Below, one piece after another: positions 7,951-15,704 of a stretch of DNA of 64,000 nucleotides. Source of the stretch: Planctomycetota bacterium (lineage in GTDB: Bacteria; Planctomycetota; Phycisphaerae; UBA1845); contig JAJRWX010000010.1 in assembly GCA_024276605.1 (NCBI GenBank), positions 36,136 to 100,135 on the forward strand, read 5' to 3'. The notes beneath the pieces were generated by a model. That model was not told where the DNA came from. It did no database searches and saw only the letters and a program-made list of their open reading frames with translations. Position 1 is the stretch's first letter; every line of letters begins with the position of its first letter. Both the position numbers and the translations under genes were made by a program.

Positions 7951-10020
7951 CTAGGCTTCTGATTGAGATGATGACTCCTCCCCAACCGATTCCAGCAGCA
8001 TTTCCGCTATGTCGAGTTGCTCTACATCTTCACGGTCTTTTGTGGCTAGGCCGTCTGTTAACATGCGCATGCAGAACGGGCAGGCGCTACTGACGCAATC
8101 GGGTTTGGTATCCAGTAGTTGTTGCGTTCTGACTTCGTTGACCCGCTCATCGCCCGGCTCTTCTTCCTTAAACATCTGCGCTCCGCCTGCACCACAGCAC
8201 ATACCACGATCGCGCGTCTCCTTTGGTTCCAGTACGGTAAGGCCGGGGATGCTATTGAGCACCTCGCGCGGCGGGTCGTATACTTCGTTATGGCGACCGA
8301 GATAACACGAATCGTGATAAGCCACTTTTTTGTCGATGTTCTTGACCGGTTTGAGCTTACCATCTTTGACCAAGTTAGCTAGGAAAGTTGTATGGTGAAC
8401 GACGTCGAACTTGCCGCCGAAATCGGGATATTCGTTGAGCAGTGTATTAAAGCAATGCGGGCAGGTAGCCACGATCTTTTTCTTGCCGGCCTCATATCCG
8501 TTGAGCACTTCGACATTGGCCGTGGCGAACATCTGAAAAAGATATTCATTGCCTGCACGCCGGGCAGGATCACCGGTGCATTGTTCCTCATTGCCGAGAA
8601 TGGCAAAGTCTACGCCGGCTTGCTTCATAAGCTTCGCTGTAGCGCGTGTCACTTTCTTGGCACGTTCGTCAAAGGCGGGAGCACAACCCACCCACAGCAA
8701 GACCGGAACCTCCGGATGTTCGGCCAGTTTTTTGATGTTCAGGTCGCTGGCCCAATTGTCACGGTCCTCAGCCGGGAATCCCCAGGGATTGGCGCTGGAT
8801 TCCAAACCTCTAAACGCTGTCTGCAATTCGTTGGGGAACTCGCCGCGTTCCTGCACGAGATACCGCCGCATATCAATGATTTTGTCTACATAGGTGATGA
8901 AGACCGGGCACTCCGTCTCGCAGGCGCGGCAAGAGGTGCAAGCCCAGAGCACTTCGGGGTCGATCACACCGTCGATCAAATCCTTGTTATACTCCGGCGT
9001 CTCACCATCATCTGTATCAGCACCATTGGTCTTCGCCTTGGCTGCGACAAGGTCCGTTTCGTGTTTGTAGAGAAAATTTCGCAGGTCGAGGGTGAAGTGT
9101 TTAGGTGATAGTTTTTTTCCGGTCTTCGCCGCCGGGCATTGATCGGTGCAGCGGCCACACTCCGTGCAGGTGTAGAAATCCATAATGGACTTCCAGCTAA
9201 ACTGGTTGATCCGCTTGATCCCCAGCGTCTCCTCACGTTCTAGCTTGCCGTCAATATCCACAATAGGCGGCAACCGACCGGGCGAATGTAAATCCTGCAA
9301 GTAGATATTTGGAATAGCGGTGATGACGTGAAAGTGTTTGGAATAGGGAAGCAAATTCAAAAAAATGAGCACGAGCGATGCATGAATCCAGAAACCGAGG
9401 TGCTTGATGGTCGTCAGCACATTTTCAGAAAGTCCTTGAATGAAGATGCCTACCATACTGCCAACAGGTTCGTACCAAGCTATGTGAACCGAGTCCGTAT
9501 CACTGGCTTTAGCGGTCAATGCCAGTAATGCGCCGTCATAAAAAAGATCGGCTACCATCATCACTAAAATAATACCGAGGATGACGAGACCTTCGGTGCC
9601 GAGGGTCATGCGACCGAGGCGTTTTATGACGCGTAGATAAAAGAAAACCAGCGTGCCGAGGATGACCAGAACGACGAAGAAATCCTTCTGGATCGAGTAG
9701 ATCTTACCCATCATCGTGTCGGTACTAAGCAGCCAAAGGTTGAACGATTCGTCGAAACCTCGACCCCACAGAATCATGGTGCGTTGAAGCAATATCGCAA
9801 AACCGGCAAAGATCATGATGTGCGCGAAACCGGCGAGTGGATATCGCTTCATGCGCCACTGTCCGAAGGCGAACAACACGGTTCGCGCAAGACGCTGCCC
9901 GATGTTTCCGCTGCGCGTTTCTTTGGCACCGATCATCATGAGATTCCAGCGCTTCTTCGCGGAATAGGCAAAGCAGCCACAACCGGCGAGCAGTAGTAGG
10001 GCCATGAAGGTTGGACTCAT
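7951..10020 (-). CDS. Membrane Fe-S oxidoreductase, HdrD/GlpC-like, partner of ETF
   Basis: This 689-residue protein probably takes electrons from the ETF encoded just upstream and passes them to the quinone pool. The N-terminal third has six or so membrane helices in a NarI-like arrangement (about residues 1-235). It is followed by two 4Fe-4S motifs, CTECGRCTDQCP (about 289) and CTSCRACETECP (about 364). Two CCG domains complete the C-terminal half: LLWVGCAPAF...CPHC, then YHDSCYLGRHN...RGMCCGAGG...CPFC. This is the architecture of heterodisulfide-reductase D-like ETF:(mena)quinone oxidoreductases. The start is the ATG at 10020 preceded by AAAGG. It follows etfA by 22 nt in one operon. A general respiratory Fe-S oxidoreductase role is the main alternative. 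Confidence 0.85.
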   Translation of the reverse strand: MSPTFMALLLLAGCGCFAYSAKKRWNLMMIGAKETRSGNIGQRLARTVLFAFGQWRMKRYPLAGFAHIMIFAGFAILLQRTMILWGRGFDESFNLWLLSTDTMMGKIYSIQKDFFVVLVILGTLVFFYLRVIKRLGRMTLGTEGLVILGIILVMMVADLFYDGALLALTAKASDTDSVHIAWYEPVGSMVGIFIQGLSENVLTTIKHLGFWIHASLVLIFLNLLPYSKHFHVITAIPNIYLQDLHSPGRLPPIVDIDGKLEREETLGIKRINQFSWKSIMDFYTCTECGRCTDQCPAAKTGKKLSPKHFTLDLRNFLYKHETDLVAAKAKTNGADTDDGETPEYNKDLIDGVIDPEVLWACTSCRACETECPVFITYVDKIIDMRRYLVQERGEFPNELQTAFRGLESSANPWGFPAEDRDNWASDLNIKKLAEHPEVPVLLWVGCAPAFDERAKKVTRATAKLMKQAGVDFAILGNEEQCTGDPARRAGNEYLFQMFATANVEVLNGYEAGKKKIVATCPHCFNTLLNEYPDFGGKFDVVHHTTFLANLVKDGKLKPVKNIDKKVAYHDSCYLGRHNEVYDPPREVLNSIPGLTVLEPKETRDRGMCCGAGGAQMFKEEEPGDERVNEVRTQQLLDTKPDCVSSACPFCMRMLTDGLATKDREDVEQLDIAEMLLESVGEESSSQSEA

Positions 10021-10042
10021 GCAGGAACCTTTCGTTGTGGTG

Positions 10043-11026
10043 TTAGCCTTTGAGTCTTTCTAACTCAGCGGTTACCAATGGTACTAGAGTAAACAGATCG
10101 ATGACGCAACCATAAGTTGCCACTTTGAATATCGGGGCGTCTTGTTTTGTGTTGATGGCTACGATGACTTTGCTACCGCGCATACCGGCCAAGTGTTGAA
10201 TAGCGCCGTCGATCCCGCAGGCGATGTAGAGCTTGGGGGTGACGACCTTTCCGGTAAGCCCCACCTGCCGCGTATGCGGTTGATACCCTGCATCACAAGC
10301 CGCTCTTGACGCGCCGACTGCACCGTCAAGCATTTCCGCGAGATCGTAAATGATTTTGAACTTCTCCTCGGATTTCAGCGCTCGCCCACCTGAAACCACA
10401 ATGTCAGCCTCGGTGACATCTTTTACGCCCGAACTGGTCGAAGCAACTTCCGTGCAGGTTAAGCGCTGGTCATGATCCGAAAAGGTAACATCTACTGCCT
10501 GAATCTCTGCTGATGCGCCGGCTATCGGCTCGTTAGCGGCGTATACGTTTGAACGGACCGTTGCGATTTGCAGACCCGCGCTGGACAGCTTGAATTTTGC
10601 AGAGAGTTTGCCTGCATACGTGGTCTTGGTGGCCATCAAATCGCCACCTTCGAGCGTTAGTTCCGTACAGTCAATAGCCAAAGCTGCGTGCTTTCTGGCG
10701 GCTGTGCGGGAGGCAAGATCGCGCCCCATAGCTGTCGTAGGAACCAACACAACCTTAGGCGAAGTGGCCTCGATCACGGCTGATAGGGCCGTCGTATATT
10801 GACTGGCTACATAACGGGATAGACCCGCGTCCTCGACGGTGTAGACCTTCTTCGCGCCGTACGATGCGATGGTATCAGTCAAACCGGAAACACTATCCCC
10901 GACCACACAGGCCTCTGTCTGACCACCAGTGGCTGAGGTGAGTTTTGTGGCTAAGGCTAACAGTTGAAAAGATGCGGGAAGGATTTTCCCGTCTCGTTGT
11001 TCGATAAATACAAGTATATTACTCAT
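10043..11026 (-). CDS. etfA: Electron transfer flavoprotein alpha subunit
   Basis: EtfA binds FAD and forms a heterodimer with EtfB, accepting electrons from acyl-CoA and related dehydrogenases. The 327-residue product has the C-terminal FAD domain signature: VVSGGRALKSEEKF, LAEMLDGAVGASRAACDAGY and RQVGLTGKVVTPKLYIACGIDGAIQH, then the nucleotide-binding stretch AINTKQDAPIFKVATYGCV. The N-terminal domain opens with NILVFIEQRDGKILPASFQLL. The ATG lies just after the etfB stop, indicating coupled translation. Family and subunit assignment are secure. Confidence 0.95.
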   Translation of the reverse strand: MSNILVFIEQRDGKILPASFQLLALATKLTSATGGQTEACVVGDSVSGLTDTIASYGAKKVYTVEDAGLSRYVASQYTTALSAVIEATSPKVVLVPTTAMGRDLASRTAARKHAALAIDCTELTLEGGDLMATKTTYAGKLSAKFKLSSAGLQIATVRSNVYAANEPIAGASAEIQAVDVTFSDHDQRLTCTEVASTSSGVKDVTEADIVVSGGRALKSEEKFKIIYDLAEMLDGAVGASRAACDAGYQPHTRQVGLTGKVVTPKLYIACGIDGAIQHLAGMRGSKVIVAINTKQDAPIFKVATYGCVIDLFTLVPLVTAELERLKG

Positions 11027-11028
11027 GG

Positions 11029-11820
11029 TTAAACGACTTTCGCCTCCTCCCGTAGTAAACGAACTAATTCCTTGGCCATCTCCTCCGGCTCACCTTCGAT
11101 GAACTTGCAATCAGGCTTGGGCGGTGGCGGAGATATGGCTAACATTTCAGTCGCGTTTTTCAAATCCTGAGAAATCGAAAGGTCGTTAGCGGTGATAACC
11201 GACACCGGCTTTTTCTTGGCCTTCATGATATTGGGTAGTGAAGGATAGCGTGGCTCAACCAATCCCTTTTCGATGGTCAGTAGCACCGGAAGGTCGCCCT
11301 CGATCACTTCTTCCGCACCCTCGATCCGACGGTGGGCAGTGAAATGCTTGCCGTCGTCAGCAATCTCTAATCCTTGAACGGCGCCTACATGCGGTAGATC
11401 AAGGAATTCCGCTAATGCAGGTCCGACCGCGCCGCTATCAAGGTCGATGTTATATTTGCCGCAAAGTATCAGATCGAAGGGTTGCTCCTGCTTCTTGATG
11501 GCTTCAGCGATGACATGGGCTGCAAACAGTTCATTTTGAGACTGTAGTGCCTCGTCGTTGATATGTATGCCGGCATCCGCCCCCATAGCCAATGCGACGC
11601 GTAGTGCTTCCGACGCCTTGTCCGGGCCTAGAATCATAGCGACGACTTCGGACACGTCGCTTCGTTTCTCACGTAGTTGTAGGGCTAATTCGACGCCAAA
11701 CTCGTCAAAAGGATCGAGTATGAGCTTTAACCCGCCCATGTCGATGCCGCTGCCGTCTGCCAGTACTTTGACGGCAACGTTTGAGTCTGGGACCTGTTTC
11801 ACGACCGATAGAATTCTCAA
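11029..11820 (-). CDS. etfB: Electron transfer flavoprotein beta subunit
   Basis: EtfB is the AMP/FAD-binding partner of EtfA. The product is 263 residues with the family opening RILSVVKQVPDSN, LKLILDPFDEFGVELALQL, the signature block DLILCGKYNIDLDSGAVGPALAEFLDLPHV, and the recognition-loop-like GLVEPRYPSLPNIMKAKKK near residue 190. The start is TTG at 11820 with AAGGAG eight bases upstream. It is the first gene of the etfB-etfA-oxidoreductase operon. No acyl-CoA dehydrogenase is adjacent, so the module probably serves dehydrogenases encoded elsewhere. Confidence 0.95.
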   Translation of the reverse strand: MRILSVVKQVPDSNVAVKVLADGSGIDMGGLKLILDPFDEFGVELALQLREKRSDVSEVVAMILGPDKASEALRVALAMGADAGIHINDEALQSQNELFAAHVIAEAIKKQEQPFDLILCGKYNIDLDSGAVGPALAEFLDLPHVGAVQGLEIADDGKHFTAHRRIEGAEEVIEGDLPVLLTIEKGLVEPRYPSLPNIMKAKKKPVSVITANDLSISQDLKNATEMLAISPPPPKPDCKFIEGEPEEMAKELVRLLREEAKVV

Positions 11821-11984
11821 GGTGTCTTCTCCTTATGTAGTTGGCTAATATCCCAAGTCGCCGCGCTGCGACTCGGGCCGGGTATCGTAGCGAGTTTTTA
11901 CGATTTGTGCAGCCTTTGGGAGGTTACATCCTGTTCTGCCGGTCTACCGGTCCGGAGGAAGCACTCCGTCATTCGCGTGAAGGC

Positions 11985-12055
11985 GAGAATCCAGCGGTGG
12001 TCCAACATGCCTACAGCGTGAAACTGGGTTCCCGCCCACACGGGAACGACGGTTA
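11985..12055. repeat. Dispersed palindromic intergenic repeat (GGGTTCCCGC...GGGAACGAC family), copy 1
   Basis: AACTGGGTTCCCGC, a short loop, then CGGGAACGAC forms a hairpin. A second copy of the same core lies at 22507-22537. The rest of the intergenic DNA 11821-12138 shows no gene. Confidence 0.6.
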
Positions 12056-12138
12056 GCGATACACGACGGACAAACCAAATCCGGGCCATAATCCCTAACT
12101 ACACCTGCATTATGTACGGCAGATCGCGTGCCAGCAGG

Positions 12139-12426
12139 TTAGTGGGAGATAGTAAACGAGGCGAACTCGCCCGTAGCGGGGCTATGATTGGTTTGGATAT
12201 GATCAATGTAGGGTTTCATGGAAGTGGTGATTTTAGCCAGGAACCGTGCAAGCTCGTCGGGATGGCCCTCGGCGACCAGTTCGACCCGGCCATCCGGTAA
12301 ATTGCGTACAAATCCTGTGACGGCGTAACCTCCAGCGATCGATTCAGTCGTGAAACGAAACCCAACGCCTTGAACATTTCCTGTGAAGTAGGTGGTATAT
12401 CGTTGTCTGTCTAGGGTATCACTCAT
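12139..12426 (-). CDS. acyP: Acylphosphatase
   Basis: Acylphosphatases hydrolyse carboxyl-phosphate bonds of acyl phosphates in the cytoplasm. The 95-residue product contains the full family signature: GNVQGVGFRF with the catalytic arginine, and GFVRNLPDGRVELVAEG with the catalytic asparagine, followed by the helix PDELARFLAKI. It is 21 nt downstream of an RsbW-like gene on the same strand, so it is probably the last gene of a STAS / kinase / acylphosphatase operon. That association is unusual and its meaning is not clear from sequence. Confidence 0.93.
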   Translation of the reverse strand: MSDTLDRQRYTTYFTGNVQGVGFRFTTESIAGGYAVTGFVRNLPDGRVELVAEGHPDELARFLAKITTSMKPYIDHIQTNHSPATGEFASFTISH

Positions 12427-12447
12427 CGAGCTTCCAGCGACAAGGCC

Positions 12448-12894
12448 CTACTTTTTCTGCTCACGGCGCTTGACCATATACACTTCCCGGCCATTTTTAC
12501 GGTAGCAGACCTCGTCCATGTACGCCCTCATGAGCATCAGTCCGCGACCATAGGGCAGCGGAAGGCGGTCAGGGGAAGTGCAATCGGGAATGGTGTGTGG
12601 TTCGAACCCGTCGCCCTGGTCGGTAATGGTGATGACAGCTTGCACGGTATCGATGGCGTAACTTATAGTGATCGTTTTGGCGGTGTCGTTTTGGTTGCCG
12701 TGTTTGATCGCATTGGTCAGGGCTTCTTCGAGGGCGAGTTTGATCCCGAATATGTCGTCTTGGCTATATCCGGTTTGCGTGAGCTGATCGACGATCGTTT
12801 GCTTGGGCGCCTGCATGGCCTTGAGGTTGCTGGGGACCGTGCACACCTTACAGTCCGATCGGCTTTCGCGATTTGAATCGGTCATGCCAGTCAT
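12448..12894 (-). CDS. RsbW-like anti-sigma factor / serine-protein kinase (GHKL ATPase)
   Basis: RsbW-type kinases bind a sigma factor and phosphorylate a STAS-domain antagonist. The 148 residues form one HATPase_c domain: N-box IKLALEEALTNAIKHGN (about 56-72), G1 ITDQGDGFEP (about 95-104), and G2 YGRGLMLMRAYMDEVCY. The STAS partner is encoded 87 nt upstream (12982-13341), as expected for a partner-switching pair. No sigma factor of the sigma-B or sigma-F kind is in the window. A four-cysteine-free short N-terminal tail precedes the domain; the start at 12894 or a second ATG at 12885 are both possible. Confidence 0.88.
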   Translation of the reverse strand: MTGMTDSNRESRSDCKVCTVPSNLKAMQAPKQTIVDQLTQTGYSQDDIFGIKLALEEALTNAIKHGNQNDTAKTITISYAIDTVQAVITITDQGDGFEPHTIPDCTSPDRLPLPYGRGLMLMRAYMDEVCYRKNGREVYMVKRREQKK

Positions 12895-12981
12895 GAACTC
12901 AAAATCTGCACTAGCCCTATACGTCGTTTTGACGAAGCGACCATAAGCCGTGCCTGAAAAAACCGATGCGGAGCGTTCGCA

Positions 12982-13341
12982 CTATACGAAACTGTTGAGC
13001 GCCTGTCCGGTCGAGTCGTGAATATCAAACAGTTTGTTAAGGCGCGTGATCTTAAACACCTCATAAATCTGCGGCGATATATCGGAAAGTTTCAATTGCC
13101 CCGCCTGCTCGGAAACTACCTTATTCAAATTAATGAGCATGCCCAGCGCTGCACTGGACAAATGTTCCACATTTTTGAAGCACAGCAAGAGCTTAACATT
13201 GCTTTGACCATCGATATGGGCGAAAATTTCGTCCTCAATCTCGCGGATCGACAGCTCTTCGAGGATTTTGCGATCGGCAAACTCGACGATGCTTACCCCG
13301 TCCGTCTCGATGATGGTTAAATGTACCTGCTGTTCACTCAT
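12982..13341 (-). CDS. STAS-domain anti-sigma factor antagonist
   Basis: A single STAS domain of 119 residues. The strand KLLLCFKNVEHLSSAALGMLINLNKVV holds the expected phosphorylatable serine (SSAALGML) after strand 3, and the C-terminal helix pair IYEVFKITRLNKLFDIHDS is typical of SpoIIAA/RsbV-like antagonists. It is first in a minus-strand operon with the RsbW-like kinase that would phosphorylate it. The partner-switching role is inferred from family and neighbourhood. Confidence 0.9.
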   Translation of the reverse strand: MSEQQVHLTIIETDGVSIVEFADRKILEELSIREIEDEIFAHIDGQSNVKLLLCFKNVEHLSSAALGMLINLNKVVSEQAGQLKLSDISPQIYEVFKITRLNKLFDIHDSTGQALNSFV

Positions 13342-13513
13342 ACCTGCTGATCTCCATGGAAAACCGTCGATATCTGGAAGTTTCCCTGATTTTCACTAGA
13401 GTCTACTTTGAGGCATGGGGGTGTCAAGAATGCATGGAGATGCCGGTACATCACCCCTGGGGAGTCATTAAGGTAATTCCTCCAAAGCACGTGGCCTGAT
13501 AGACCACACCGAA

Positions 13514-14389
13514 TTGAGCATTGTGAAACGGACGTTGATTATATTAGTGGTAGGTGGAGTGTTGTTCCTGAACGCTGAGTCGGCATGCGCGTGGGGCCCG
13601 GCGACGCATATTAGTCTGGGATCATCAATTCTGGATCAATTATCACTCCTGCCATCAGCATTGGCTTTATTGCTACACCGACACGCCCGTAGCTATCTAT
13701 TTGGCAACATTGCCGCTGATATGGTATTTGCCAAGCGACTCAGTCGCGTCAAACAGTTTTGTCATCATTGGTCTACGGGGTTTGGATTGCTCGATAGAGC
13801 GATGAGTGATACCGACCGGGCCTTTGCGTATGGCTATTTATCTCACCTAGCCGCGGATACGGTTGCCCATGGGAAATTCGTGCCGCGACAAATTGTTCTC
13901 AGTGGCAACCGAGTCAATTCGGGACATTTGTATTGGGAGCTGAGGGCGGACGCCGCAGTGTCAAACGGTGTTTGGTCGAAGCTAAATGACGTGCTCGATG
14001 CCGAACACGATGGGCACTATGGGGCGATGTCGCTTCACCTGACGAACACATTTTTGAGCTACGAAATGAATAGGATTATTTTTCAACGACTCAATTATTT
14101 TTCCGCGCGTCCTATGTTCCGTCATAGCATAAACATCCTCAGCCAATACTCTCGTTGGGAATTACCTGAAAAGTTGATTAGTGCCTATCATGGTGAGTGC
14201 ATCGATCGCATCGTAACTTTGTTAATAGAGGGCGAGCGATGTGCTTTGTTGCGAGATGATCCCAATGGCACGTCTGCGCTGATGAACATACATGCCCATC
14301 GAAGACACGAAAGGCATCTACGGCGACGCGGTATGGGGGTCTCACGGTTTCGCCTAGAGGCCTGTGCAGGTCTAGCGCCTTCTGGGTGA
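13514..14389 (+). CDS. Exported zinc-dependent phospholipase C-like protein
   Basis: The family comprises zinc phospholipase C / S1-P1-nuclease-like domains, but the substrate is unknown. The N-terminus is a signal peptide (TLIILVVGGVLFLNAESACA, cleavage near residue 26), immediately followed by WGPATHISLG, where W and H would be the first zinc ligands. Further candidate ligands are NIAADMVF (D), KQFCHHWSTG (H-H), and the block GYLSHLAADTVAHG (HxxxD...H). The product is 291 aa, about the family length. The start used is TTG at 13514; a GTG at 13523 is equally possible. It sits alone between a minus-strand regulatory operon and a TPR gene. Confidence 0.75.
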   Translation: MSIVKRTLIILVVGGVLFLNAESACAWGPATHISLGSSILDQLSLLPSALALLLHRHARSYLFGNIAADMVFAKRLSRVKQFCHHWSTGFGLLDRAMSDTDRAFAYGYLSHLAADTVAHGKFVPRQIVLSGNRVNSGHLYWELRADAAVSNGVWSKLNDVLDAEHDGHYGAMSLHLTNTFLSYEMNRIIFQRLNYFSARPMFRHSINILSQYSRWELPEKLISAYHGECIDRIVTLLIEGERCALLRDDPNGTSALMNIHAHRRHERHLRRRGMGVSRFRLEACAGLAPSG

Positions 14390-14487
14390 AACTGAAAATG
14401 ACCAGTCAGCTAGTGTGGGTACTAATCGCTGCTACTCCGCTGGGGATCCTAAGGAATTGAAGACAAAACAGTATAAGTAACCTTGTC

Positions 14488-15468
14488 ATGTGCAGTCCCG
14501 AATACTACCTCAAGAAGTGTTTAGAGGCAGAAGAGGATAAACGAACCTTTAAGGCCATTGAGTATCTTCAACTGGCCTTAGCTATTGACTCAATGGATGC
14601 ATTTCTTTGGGTGCGACTAGGTTATTTTCAAAAAGAAGTAGAATTATTTGATGCCGCTTTGGATTCATTCAAGCGAGCAATTGAATTGGATGCTAATCAG
14701 CCATTGGCGTACACGGGCATGGGAGCTGTAGCCGCCGATACAGGAGATTATGAGACCGCAGAAGAATGTTTTCAGAAGAGCATCGACCTGAAACCTTTGG
14801 CGTGCCGGTATGTGTTTCTAGGTGATGTTCAGCATCGCCTTAATAAGATCGAAAAAGCAGAATGCTCATTTCTGGAAGCATTGAGAATAGATCCAGAATA
14901 CGAAGAAGCCATGTACAACCTTGCACATTTACTTAGAGATAAAGGCAAAGAGCAAGTGGCTATATCGTTGTTTAAGAAAGCGATTGAAATTGATCCCGAT
15001 TATGCCGCGGCATATAGAGAACTTGGATTTTCGCTGCGAGGGATGGGAGAATTGGAAGAGGCCGAAAGATTACTGAGGATTGCAGTCACATTGGATGAAT
15101 CCGATCATTGGACACACTTGTACTTAGCTGAATTGTTGGAAAATCAAGATAAGACTGTTGAGGCAGAACAGGAAATTCTTCATGCCTACGAACTTGCACC
15201 GACTGAGCCTTTACCTCGTATCATGTTGGGTAATCTGTATACATCCCAAGGCAAAAAAACAGAGGCAGAACAGAATTACCGATACGCAGTCGATTTAAAC
15301 AGCGATGATGCTCAATCATGTTTCAAACTGGCACAGTTTCTAATTGATAATGACGAAGTAGATGAAGGAGCGCAATGGCTTGATAAGGCATTGAAAATTG
15401 AACCAGATCATGAGAAGGCACGCCTTCTACGCGAAATGCTGCCAAAACCGGACGAACCACCTTGTTAG
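14488..15468 (+). CDS. Tetratricopeptide repeat protein
   Basis: A protein of 326 residues built almost wholly of TPR units, about nine in series, with the usual W/L-G-Y and A-P positions, e.g. AFLWVRLGYFQKEVELFDAALDSFKRAIELD. There is no signal peptide or membrane segment, so it is likely a cytoplasmic scaffold. It is noticeably more AT-rich than its neighbours. It ends before a strong bidirectional terminator. No partner is indicated by context. Confidence 0.9.
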   Translation: MCSPEYYLKKCLEAEEDKRTFKAIEYLQLALAIDSMDAFLWVRLGYFQKEVELFDAALDSFKRAIELDANQPLAYTGMGAVAADTGDYETAEECFQKSIDLKPLACRYVFLGDVQHRLNKIEKAECSFLEALRIDPEYEEAMYNLAHLLRDKGKEQVAISLFKKAIEIDPDYAAAYRELGFSLRGMGELEEAERLLRIAVTLDESDHWTHLYLAELLENQDKTVEAEQEILHAYELAPTEPLPRIMLGNLYTSQGKKTEAEQNYRYAVDLNSDDAQSCFKLAQFLIDNDEVDEGAQWLDKALKIEPDHEKARLLREMLPKPDEPPC

Positions 15469-15614
15469 CGTTGTGGCGAGGGAGGTTTGAAGTTGGTTGT
15501 ACAGTGGGCTTTGCTTGTACGGCAGGTGATGCGTACATGATGCCGTTTTCGGCGTTGCCGTAACTGATCCACTTTGGTTACGTTGCATGAATTGTTGGAT
15601 ACCTCGCGAGGCAT

Positions 15615-15653
15615 GAAAAAGGGCGACCACCGGTGTCGGCAGTCGCCCTTTTC
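15615..15653. terminator. Strong bidirectional terminator hairpin
   Basis: GAAAAAGGGCGAC and GTCGCCCTTTTC form a stem of 12 bp or more around a 14-nt loop, with A- and T-rich ends on both strands. It lies between the converging TPR gene and the large lipoprotein gene and can serve both. Confidence 0.8.
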
Positions 15654-15704
15654 AAATTAAAAGTCTAACCCGGCTATAAGCTAGCCGAATCTTGAATACA
15701 TGCG

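Noticed and set aside
8392..9108. 238-codon frame opposite the Fe-S oxidoreductase
   Set aside because: An antisense shadow of a GC-rich gene with well-placed Fe-S motifs.
13514..14389. Frameshift near the end of the phospholipase-C-like gene
   Set aside because: The arginine-rich tail looked odd, but no better continuation appears in other frames, so it is treated as intact.
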